DNA of 64,000 nt from Neocallimastix lanati (nom. inval.) (taxonomy: Eukaryota > Neocallimastigomycota > Neocallimastigomycetes > Neocallimastigales > Neocallimastigaceae). A program made the position numbers and the translations under genes. The notes under the pieces are model-generated. The model searched no databases and was not told the DNA's origin. It saw nothing but the letters and a program-made list of their open reading frames with translations. Positions within the stretch are counted from its first letter, which is position 1; each line of letters opens with the position of its first letter. Positions 20,303 through 30,446 of this stretch are shown here, piece by piece. The DNA lies in assembly GCA_016946835.1 (NCBI GenBank), contig JACVTC010000053.1, forward strand, positions 85,001-149,000, read 5' to 3'.

Positions 20303-23300
20303 TTAGCATTTAGCTGAAATAATACCACACCATTGATTAAATTCATATCCCCAGGATCCATCAGAATCCGTTTCATAGACTCTGCATCCTTTACAACATG
20401 GATATCCTAATTCTTCTGACCAACATTCACCAGAATCCTTTTGTAATGAAGAATCTTCATATACAGTTAAACCACACCATTCATTCTTAACGAAATCATA
20501 GCTCCAATCTCCATATTCATCTTGTGCATAAATGGTAGTAAATTCAGGTGAACAACATAGATATCCAATAAATTCAGATAAACATTTATTTTTATCTATA
20601 GTTTCAGATATTGGTAATAACGTTTCTGTTTCTGTTGGCTCAAATAATGAAGTAGAAGTAGGAAGAGCAGTATCTTCAATTGAAGTAGTAATTTCAATAA
20701 TCGAAGAATCAATAATTGAAGTAGTAGGTTCAATAATTGAAGAATCAGTAATTGAAGTAGAGGTAGGAAGAACAATATCTTCAATAGAAAAAGTTGTTTC
20801 AATGGTATTAGAATCAAATGTTGAAGTTATGGTAGGAAGAACATTATCTTCAATAGAAGTACTGGTTTCAATGATTTCAGAATCAAATGTTAAAGTAGAA
20901 GTAGGAAGAACGGTATCTTCAATAGAAGCACTGGTTTCAATAATCGAATCAATTATTGAAGTAGTGGTAGGAAGAACGATATCTTCTGTCGATGTATTGG
21001 TTTCAATAATATTAGTATCAAATGTTGAAGTAGTAATATCTTCAATAGAAGTAGTCATTTCAATGACAGTAGAATCAAATGTTGAAGTTGAAATAAAGAT
21101 TGAAGAACTTTCAATTTCTGTTGAATAGAATGATTCAGTTACATTTATATCTTCACCAAGATAATTAGGATCACATTCAATGTTAAATTCATGACAAATA
21201 TCTCTATATCTCAAAAGAATAAAACTTTTTAAACCATACACGGAATTATCAAATTCAGTGGAGGCTTCCCATTCTTCCATAGTGTAAAAAGTATTATCAT
21301 TATTATTAATTCTACCAGGGTATTGACCATCTTCATTGGGAGTTTTATCTAATTGAAGATAAGGTCTAATAAATGATTTTATTTCATCAATTCGTGGGAA
21401 TAATGTGGCAGGATTAAAAACATTAGTTACAATTTCTTTTATTATTTCAATAAAACGATCCATATTACTAGATATTAATGCATTTAATATTTTATTTTCC
21501 GTAAAATTTATTAAATCTTCACTAACAAAACTTTCATAATCTTCATAACCGTTACCCAAAGTAAGATCGAAATCATGAATTAAATATGTCCATTTATTAT
21601 TTTTAGGATTTTTATAAATATAATAATTATGACCACTGTAGAATTGATCCCATGAAGACGTTATAAGTTCAATGGCAATTTCTTTATAAAATTGTTCAAT
21701 ATCAAAAATGGATTCAACATCCGCTGCTGATTTAGCTTTAGTCATTTTCAATAAAAATTTATAAAGTTCTTTTTTTTCATCATCTTTAGCTTCTTTATTC
21801 TCATTTTCAAAGCCATCTTTTAAGCGGTACGTTAAATCACAGTATTCACATTTATATAAATTTGTAGTATCTTTTTCTCCATAAACATATTCAATCCAAG
21901 ATTCTTTATAAGCATCTGTTAAAATATACAATCCCATGAACTCATCATTAATATATAACATGGCATAATTTGCTGAAAGTGATGGTAATCCCAATTTATT
22001 ATGAATATCACTCATCAATTTAGTTCTCATTGAAGATGGATCTGTTGCATCACCACGAAGTTTAAATTGACGTCGTCCAAATAATTCTTTTCCTCCACGA
22101 ATTTTTAAATTAAAAGGAGGTTTTGAAAAGGTACGTGAAAATTGACCACCTAATGAAAAAGTGATTTTATTAAATGATTTTTTTTGACTATAAATTTATT
22201 TTATATAAATGATATATAGTTTTATAAAATTTTTTTTAATAAAATATTAAAAATTCATTATAAAATATTTATTTATATTTTAAATATTATATTAATTTAT
22301 TTATTAATAAACAGTTAATAATAATTATTAATTAATAACAATTAATAATTATTAATTAATAGTTAATAATAATTAATAATTAAATAAATTATAATAATAA
22401 TACTAATACGAAAAATTATGATAGTATTTTTATATTCATAATATCATTATGAAAAAATAGTATTAATATTAAAATGGGTTAAATAGAAATACTTACTTAT
22501 TAATTTCAACAATCATAGTAGCATTTTTGGTTTTGAATTCATTAATACCTTTTATTTCTTTTTCATTATTTGTTTTAGTAAATTTGTAATTATCTATATG
22601 CTTCATTAAATCTGAAGTATTATAGTTATCTGTATAATCATTTATTTTACTATTATAGAAATCAGATTCTATATCATCCATTTTATAAACTAAATCTCCA
22701 TTTTCATTTAAATAAACATTCTCAATATAATCGTTGATATGCTCTATAAAATCATTGATTTCTCCAAAAGAAAAAGAAGATTCATATAAATGAGAAAGAG
22801 TATAAAAGATTTTAATCAGATTTAAATATTCATTATTATTGAAGAAGTCAAAAATATATTTTTCAAAACTTATATACATGTATTCATTTTCATTAATTTG
22901 AATATTGCTTTTAGATTTTATACACTTTTCAAGATCAATACTTGGGTGTCCATTTTCATTCATTGGTAATTCAGGTAATATTTCTGAAAAATTAATTCCA
23001 GGAAATATTTCTGTAAAGTTTTGTTTATTTACATATTCAATAATTTCTTTGATTTCTATAAATCTTTCATCATTTAAGTATATAAAATTTCCATTACTAT
23101 CAATAAATACTTGACTTCCGAATTTATATATATATTTCCATATTTCATCATATTTTCTTAAAGGTGTTTCCAATTCAGAAAGAGTATAGAAAACTTTTAT
23201 CAAATTCAAGTATTCATTATTATTAAAAATGTTAAATAAAATTTCTTCATTGTTTTTAAATTCATCTTCTAAATTTCGATATTCATCATCTGAGATAATA

Positions 23301-25289
23301 TATTTTTTATAATCAATATTTGGATGTCCATTTTCTTTCATTGGTAACTCTGGTAATATTTCTGTAAAATTATATCCTGGAAATATTTCATTAAAGTTAA
23401 CTTTATTTATTGAATCAACAATTCCTTTAATTGTTAAAATATAGCTTTCATTTTTATATTTGAAATTTCCATTATCATCTATTTCAATACTATTTTCAAA
23501 TGATTTTATATAATACCATATTTCATCATTATCATTTTTTGTTGATACATTTAAATTGTAGAGTGTATGGAACACTTTTATCAAATTTAAATATTCATTA
23601 TTATTAAAAATGTTAATTAAAATTTCTGTATTGCTGATACATTCATCTACTAAATTTTGATATTTATCATCAGAGATAATATATTTATTATAATCAATAT
23701 TTGGATGACCATTTTCATTCATTGGTAACTCTGGCAATATTTCTGTAAAATTATATCCTGGAAATATTTCATAAAAGTTTTGTTCATTTAAAGAATTAAC
23801 TATTTCTTTAATATTAAAAATATAATCAGTATTTCTATATGAAAAATTTTCATTATCATCGCTATGTACATATTTTAAATATGAGTTTATAGTATCCCAC
23901 ATTTCATTATCTTTTTTTGAAGATACATTCAAATTAGAAAGAATATAGAAAACTTCTATCAAGTTTAAATATTTATTATTATTAAAAATATTAAATAAAA
24001 TTTCTGTAGTACTGTTACATTCATATTCTAAATTTCCATATTCTTCATCAGAGATAATATATTCTTTATAATCAATATTTGGATGTCCATTTTCTTTCAT
24101 CGGTAACTCTGGTAAGATTTCTGTAAAGTTATATCCTGGAAATATTTCATAAAAGTTTTGTTCATTTAAGGAATCTACTACATTTTTAATCATTTGGATA
24201 TAATATTCATTAATATAAATAAAATTTTCTTCATCTTTAATTACATGATTTTTATAATTTTGTATATATTCCCATATTCTTTCATCATACAACGTTGTAG
24301 ACGAATTTAAATTGGAAACAATATAAAAAACCTTTATTAAATTTAAATATTCATTATTATTAAAAATATGAAAAAAAATTTCTGTATCGCTGTTGCATTC
24401 ATCTTCTAAATTTCGATATTCGTCATCAGAGAAAATATATTTTTTATAATCAATATTTGGATGTCCATTTTCATTCATTGGTAATTCTGGTAATATTTCG
24501 GTAAAATTATATCCTGGAAACATTTCATTAAAGTTAACTTCATTTATTGAATCAACTATCTTTTTAATTTCGTTAATAAAATTGAATTTATAATATAAAA
24601 AATTTCCATCATCATCCATAATTATTTTATTTTTAAATAAATTTAGTATATTCCATAAATCTGTATCAAAATCTGAGAATCTCAACTCATTTTGAAACAT
24701 ATAAATAACTTTTATTAAATTTAAGTATTCATTATTTTTAAAAATATTAAATATCATTTCCTTAATATCACCATATTTTCTAAAAAGATTTAGATATTCT
24801 TGATAGGAAAGTAAAAATTTAGTTTCATCAATATTTGGATAACCATCATCTTTAAGTGGTAATTCTGGTAATAATTCAGAAAAATTATATTCTGGAAATA
24901 ATTTAGTTAAATTTTGATGATTTATTGAGTTGATTATATCTTTTATTTTATTATTAATTATATCTAATGAAATTAATTTATTTGCTGCTCTTTTTATACT
25001 ATAAAATTCATTTCCTGGTAAAGTTATTCTAAATATTGGAACTTCATTATCCATTATTTCAAATATTTCAGCACGTTGACCTTTTGGAAAGAAAGATATC
25101 TCCCCCAAAGCATTATAAACTATTAAAGTATAAAAAGATAAAATATATAAAATAATAATTATTATAATGATATTTTATATTACTATAATTTAACATAGAT
25201 TTAAAAAAATATTTATATTTATATATAAATTATTATATAAAAAAATAATTACCACAAATAAAAAGAATAATTAAAGTATTTAATTTCAT
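20303..25289 (-). CDS. Gene 2: secreted repeat-expanded CotH protein with two fungal dockerins (intact)
   Basis: Three exons on the minus strand: 25253-25289, 22497-25119 and 20303-22187, total 1514 codons plus stop, fully open. Exon 1 encodes [12 protein letters not shown]; the intron positions, phases and donors (GTAATT, GTAAGT) are those of gene 1. The mature protein starts near [10 protein letters not shown] and has only six ~126-residue modules, lacking one copy of the two-module unit that gene 1 has twice. The CotH core keeps the SWD...HN segment (D1067) and DFD (1092-1094), followed by a Ser/Thr linker and two dockerins. The first dockerin has GYLCC instead of the near-invariant GYPCC. 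Its 309-bp second intron differs from that of gene 1 at only two positions by eye, while parts of the CotH exon differ far more, which suggests recent conversion or duplication with selection on exons. Function as for gene 1: a likely cellulosome-associated CotH protein. Confidence 0.9.
20306..20590 (-). other. Gene 2: two C-terminal fungal dockerins, first with Pro-to-Leu change
   Basis: The same two-dockerin layout as gene 1. In the first repeat the GYPCC motif reads GYLCC (codon near 20562), a change not seen in the other paralogs. The second repeat ([14 protein letters not shown] to NQWCGI) is unchanged. Confidence 0.88.
22733..24925 (-). repeat. Gene 2: six tandem ~126-residue modules
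   Basis: Module order corresponds to modules 1, 2, 3, 6, 7 and 8 of gene 1. The fifth starts [10 protein letters not shown] instead of [10 protein letters not shown], suggesting a junction or conversion from module 2. All keep the FPGYNF-x-E-I-LPELPM and ENGHPNID core, with a diverged version in module 1. Confidence 0.88.
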
Positions 25290-25436
25290 TTTTAGTCATA
25301 TAACAACAACTATTTATTAAAAAAAAAAATTGTTATTTTATTTATAGTTATAAAATAATTTATAATTTATAATCTTATATAAAAAAAGTTTTTTTTTTTT
25401 ATTTTATTTTATTTTATATAATATTTTGTTTTTTAT

Positions 25437-25468
<32 letters not shown>

Positions 25469-26916
25469 GAACTAAAAATTAGAAAATTTTAAGCATATTT
25501 ATATATTTTTTTTGTAATATATTAATATAATTTTATTTTCTATTAATAAAATCGTTAATTAATAAAAAATTCTTTTTAAAAAAAAAAAATTAAATTAATA
25601 TTATTATATAATAAATTTATATAAAATAAAATTTTACTATTTATTAATTTTTGTAACTTGATTAAAATAGAAATAATCGATTGGATAAATAAAAATTATT
25701 TTGATTCATAATAAAATAAAACAGTTCTTAGTTTCTTCTATGAATTATAAATACTTAACATTTTTTTTTTTTTTTTGTTAATAATACATCTAATATAATT
25801 CTTAGTTCTTTCTATGGAACTATTTACCTTTTTCAATTTTTTTTCTTTTTTTATTTTGTTAAAGTTTACTTAAACTATTTAGTTATATTAAAAATATATT
25901 TTTTTAATTAAATTTTAATAAATAAGAATTAAAAGTTTAAAAATTTTTTTTGTGTAATCTTTATTTTATTTATTTATTTATTATTTTTTTTTTTAATTAA
26001 AAAAAATAAAATATTTTATTATTATTTAAATAAATTTGATTAAACTTTATTTAAATTTTCTTTGATATAACTAAATAAATTAATATTTTATAATCAAAAA
26101 TACAAATATTTACTCACATGTATTATGGAAAAAGGAACTTTTCAAATATACAATATTATAATTTATCTACAAACAAACGAAAAAAAAAAATACAAACAAT
26201 ATTAACGAATAACCAAATAAATAAATAAATAAATAATAAATAAATAAATTTAATATAAAAAAAATAAATATAATAATAAAAAAAATTTTACATTAAACTT
26301 TAATTTTTAATTACAATTAAAACAATACACTACAACTAATATCTGTATATTTATTCTCTCTACAACATTATTTTACATTATATTTTACAATATACTAAAA
26401 TGAAATTTTCAAAAATGAAAATATAATATTAACCAACAATCTTTTACATTTGATTTCAATATTACTGTCACATCCAAAAATATATGATGTTATGATGTAG
26501 TAGCAATGTAAAAATAATTACATTTAAATAATATTTAATTCAATTCATTGATATAAAAATCAAAACCAAAACAAACAACGTAATTTAAATAAATTATATT
26601 TCTACCATTATAATTTACCTATATATAAACAGTATTAGTTATATATACATATTAATATATTATTTGTTTAAAAATAAGTAATATAATGTAAATATTTTAA
26701 TCTTTTATATTAGAAAATGAAATGATGTATCTTTCTTTTTTCCAAAGACAAATACAAGCTATAATTAATTCAATAACTACTATAACTACTATAAAAGCTA
26801 TTAATTCATAATTATTTAATACATAAATATTTTTAATTTTTAAAATATAATATTTAAAATAAAAATAAGATTTAAATATTTTATTTAATCCTTTTATTTA
26901 TTGATATAATATATAG
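25290..26916. promoter_or_regulatory. 5' flank and putative promoter region of gene 2
   Basis: Closely similar to the 5' flank of gene 1 and, apart from insertions, to that of gene 3. No gene. Contains the same poly-T tract and TTCTTAGTT-type stretches upstream of the ATG. No defined element can be named. Confidence 0.5.
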
Positions 26917-27212
26917 GAGAGTTGCTTTTCCCCAAGTTGCATTTCGCCAAGTTGCGTTTCGACAAGAGTAGTATTGATAAAAATAAATGAATAAATAAAT
27001 AAATATTCAAAATAATTTTTTTTAAAATTGTTTTTTATTCGATATTAATAATATTTAATTTTATTTATTGATTAACTTTTTTATTTAATAATTTTTATTT
27101 TGGCGAAATGCAATTAGGCGAATTTCAATTTGGTGAAATTCCACATTTTTTTAATACGCCACATGCTTTCAAAAAAATTGGCGAAATGCACCACACCATA
27201 ATATTTTTTTTC
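26917..27212. mobile_element. MITE-like insertion with TGCATTTCGCCAA ends
   Basis: The left end contains GTTGCATTTCGCCAAG and the right end TTGGCGAAATGCACCACACC, whose complement carries the same TGCATTTCGCCAA, a perfect 13-bp inverted repeat. More copies of the GGCGAAAT / ATTTCGCC word lie inside. There is no coding capacity. Flanks TAATATATA and TAATATTTT may be an imperfect target duplication. The paralogous locus upstream of gene 3 (about 39470-39520) has the same flanks without the insert, i.e. an empty site. Confidence 0.75.
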
Positions 27213-28128
27213 ATTATAACCCTAACCATCATATTTCAATAATTAAATTAAAAGAACATTCTATTTAATTGAAATAGAGAAATTTAAAAATTTTATTTTA
27301 TATTAATTTAAATTTTTATTATGATATTAATTATTTTTGTTTATATTCTTTATATATATTTTGTTTTATTATTTTAATATCATTTTTATTTTATATTTTT
27401 TATTTTTATTTAACACACAAAGTAGCCTTAATTTTGTTATACTATTAGATATATCGTAGAATTGGTATAAAGTAGATATTTAGTATATTTAAATAATTAA
27501 TAAATATAATATTAATTTTTAATTTAATAATTTTATTTAATTCTTTTTTCAAATAAGATATATCTTTTATTCCAAAAAGATTAAACTATAAAAAAAAAAA
27601 TAATTATAATAAAAAATAAAAATATTAAGTATATAAATATATGAATATTTTAAATAATTGTATTATATATATAATTTTGACAAAAAATAATTTTTAATTG
27701 TTATTGATCCTTTTCTTATTTTAAATAAAATATATTATTAATAAGGAGATCATTTTTCATAATAAATAAATAGTAAAATATATTTCCTTTTTGTGTTCTA
27801 AAAAAAAAAAAATAACATAAAATTATCTTATACTAAAAGTAAATTTAAATATACATGAAAATTAAAATTAAATTAAATTAAAATTAAACAAATTAAGTTG
27901 GAGTTAGAGTAAAATTAAAATTTTTTTTGCAAACTACTAAAAATATCATATAGAAATAAATTAAACAATTTAAAAATAAAAATAAATTAACGATTTTCAC
28001 AACATTCTAAAATTAACCCCTAACCCCTAGCAGAATATTACAGTTTGAATAAATGCTCAAAACAATGTATATGATATTTAAATCTTTTAAGGAAACTGAA
28101 TATCAATGCTAAAATAAAATAAAAAAAA

Positions 28129-28140
<12 letters not shown>
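27213..28140. other. AT-rich duplicated flank upstream of gene 2
   Basis: No gene is seen. About 27225-27680 aligns to 39515-40010 upstream of gene 3 (shared TTCAATAATTA, AAAAGAACATTCTATT, GTAGCCTTA-TTTTGTTATAC), extending the segmental duplication about 2.4 kb beyond the coding start. From 27690 on it is unique AT-rich DNA. Confidence 0.55.
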
Positions 28141-28149
<9 letters not shown>

Positions 28150-28163
<14 letters not shown>

Positions 28164-28470
28164 ATAGAAATTAATGTGGACAATAAAGCTTCAATAATCA
28201 TTGCATCAAATGAATTAACAAATCAGAAAACCAAACACATTGATATTCGTTATTACTACGTAAGGGAATTAATAAAAGAAAATAAAATTAAACTTGAGGT
28301 ATATAAATTCAAAACTGAATATTGCCTAAGGGCTCACTAAATACTTGAATAACTCATTAATGATAAATTTTAGGAACCAAATATTATTTAAATTGAATTA
28401 ATAGCATAAGACATTTTAAGACATTTTTTATTGTACAAATTTACTTTCAAAGATAGATATGAGGGGGAGT
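28150..28470 (+). pseudogene. Copia retrotransposon 3' end: RNase H tail and polypurine tract
   Basis: On the plus strand, from about 28165, a run reads RIEINVDNKASIIIASNEL followed by TNQKTKHIDIRYYYVREL and IKENKIKLE, the strongly conserved C-terminal RNase H segment of Ty1/copia pol. After a frameshift comes GLTKYLNNSL, the usual end of the polyprotein. About 60 bp later ATGAGGGGGAGTG at 28459-28471 is a classic copia polypurine tract. The rest of the element upstream is missing or replaced by AT-rich DNA, so this is a solo 3' fragment. Orientation is opposite to the flanking CotH genes. Confidence 0.82.
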
Positions 28471-28640
28471 GTTTCAAAGTATAAGATTAAGTTTAAATTA
28501 CATTGTATTATAAATAAAGTTTTATGTATTATAAGTATTATGTATTGTAATTATAACAATATTATTTATAAAAAATTTATAAAAAATTATCTCTATTTAA
28601 TTAACAGTATTTTAACAAATAAGGTTCTGCGTTCGGAACT
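28470..28640 (+). repeat. Probable copia 3' LTR (start clear, end uncertain)
   Basis: Directly after the polypurine tract the sequence starts TGTTTCAAAG, as expected for an LTR 5' TG end. The 3' CA end cannot be fixed: candidates are the TTAACA words near 28604 and 28617. No second LTR copy was found in the window. Confidence 0.5.
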
Positions 28641-28660
28641 GTACTGTTAGTAAATGTGTA

Positions 28661-28943
28661 TTAATGAGAATTAATAAAACTTCTAATTGCACTATTCCTT
28701 TGCCAAATTGGTACGATGTCGGCACTCTTGGTAATGAAAGTGTTTTTGCTAAACTTCTCAAAAAGTAAATCAAGAGAGCTACTGATGATTGATATTGTAT
28801 TAGCAAAATATTCCGTAAGCCCCACAATATACGGAACAGTAGAACCCTATGAACTTTTTAGGCGTTGTTCATTTAAATGTCTCTGTTCCCTAGTATCGAA
28901 TTGTAGCTCATCTAAATCTGAAATTCCACCAAGAAGGAATATA
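28661..28943 (-). pseudogene. Unidentified coding remnant with one internal stop
   Basis: Read on the minus strand this stretch gives about 93 codons with a single TAG. It begins IFLLGGISDLDELQFDTREQ and, after the stop, continues GSTVPYIVGLTEYFANTISI and ends near ADIVPIWQRNSAIRSF. The residue mix (few Asn/Lys/Phe runs, balanced codons) is unlike the AT-driven frames around it, so it is probably a decayed exon. I do not recognise a family; it could be from a host gene or a transposon. Longer ATG-initiated frames overlapping it in other frames look like shadows. Confidence 0.4.
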
Positions 28944-29164
28944 TAAAAAACCTGTTTATGAAATTTTCATATTCTGAAATAATAAAATAAGAAGGAAGTA
29001 ATGAAAGAATATAAAAAGATTCCCATAAGTTAAATAATGTCTTATGCACAAGCTTTGGAATGAATCAATATACTACATTTCAATTTTACAATAGCTACGT
29101 GAGAGTTTAAATAATACTATAGAAAAATGCATATTCAAAATAATGCTAAAGTAAAAAATACAAT
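28944..29164. other. AT-rich spacer
   Basis: No gene is seen; moderately less A/T-rich than average and adjacent to transposon debris. Confidence 0.4.
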
Positions 29165-29450
29165 AGATTCATTACAATGATAATATGTAAAAACTACATG
29201 ATATTATTAATTATACAATTCCAATGTTACTATATATCCAATTTAAAACAATATATAATATCAGGTTCACTTTCAATAGTCTTCCAGTATTCCAATTTAT
29301 ACTCTTCAAACTAGAAGCCACTTTAGAGAGGATAACCATCGATTATCAACAGAATCACAGAATGCTGTAATTAGTACACCTGATATAGGCTATTCTTTTT
29401 CCATCAATCCTCCATGGACCTGGAAAAACAGTTCACATCATTTTGGTATA
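29165..29450. repeat. Unclassified fragment, duplicated at 56035-56330
   Basis: The blocks ATGATAATATGTA-AAACTACATG, CAGGTTCACTTTCAATAG, AGAAGCCACTTTAGAGAGG and GATATAGGCTA recur in the same order and orientation downstream of gene 5. The sequence is GC-richer than its surroundings. Fragmentary frames are present on both strands with stops; no domain is recognised. It may be transposon debris carried along with the CotH duplication. Confidence 0.6.
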
Positions 29451-30323
29451 TTCAATTCATGATTCGGTATAATCATTAAAATTTATATAAATCTATGAAT
29501 TCATTGTTAATACAGAATGTAATATAATATACTGAAATATATATTATATATATTTTTTTATTCCTTAAAAAAAATAATAAAATAAGAACAATTGTAAAAA
29601 TGAAAAACCAATTAAATAAATAAATAAAAGAGTAAATAAATAAATAATAAACTAAATCAATAAATAAAGTAAAATTAAATTTATCAATAAAAATTTTATT
29701 TTAAAATAATAATAATAATAATAATAATAATATTAAAAAAATTTAAATTTAATAAGATTTATTTAGATTTATTTATTTATTTCGTATGGTTAATATTTTT
29801 TTAATATTATCTTATTTAAAAGAATGTTTACCTCATTCTAATAAATATTTTTTAATTTTTTATTTTTAATTATTTTTTTTTCTAACTTGTATAACTATAT
29901 TTATTTTATTTATTTATGTATTATATTCATGAATATTTAAATATTTTAAATATAAGTTTTTACTATTATATATATATATATTTAAATCTATTGATTAATT
30001 TTTTTTTTTATATTTAAATATAAAAATATTTTTTTATTATTTTTTTAATTTTTGATTTTATTTTACTAATTATTTTTTATTTTTTTTTTATAGTTAAATT
30101 TTTGTTTTTTATTTTACTAAATTTGATTTTTTTTTTTTACGTATATTTTATGTATTATTTCGTTTTTTTTTTGGTAATTGTATTGTTCTATATTTCAAGT
30201 TCTAAAATATTAAATTAGTATTTTATATTTATATTTTCGAATTCTAATACCGTAATGAAATATATTCTTTTTATTTATATCTTATAATTTTTTTATTTTT
30301 AATTTTTTCCTTATTTGTTTTTT
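29451..30323. other. 3' flank of gene 3, homologous to those of genes 1 and 2
   Basis: No gene. Aligns with 6300-7185 and 19597-20302. Contains a (TAA)n microsatellite near 29708-29731 and the presumed 3' UTR. Confidence 0.5.
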
Positions 30324-30446
30324 TTAGCATTTAGCTGAAATAATACCACACCATTGATTAAATTCATATCCCCAGGATCCATCAGAATCCGTTTCATAGA
30401 CTCTGCATCCTTTACAACATGGATATCCTAATTCTTCTGACCAACA
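30324..30446 (-). pseudogene. Stranded terminal dockerin of gene 3
   Basis: Forty codons directly downstream of the premature TGA of gene 3, in the same frame, still encode an unaltered second dockerin ([14 protein letters not shown] to NQWCGI and ISAKC, then TAA). It would be translated only by stop-codon readthrough. The lack of further damage suggests the stop is recent. Confidence 0.85.

Noticed and set aside
27220-27236. AACCCTAACC word, and CCCCTAACCCCTA near 28018, resembling telomere repeats
   Set aside because: Only about two units each and inside unique or duplicated flank DNA; not an array and not at an end.
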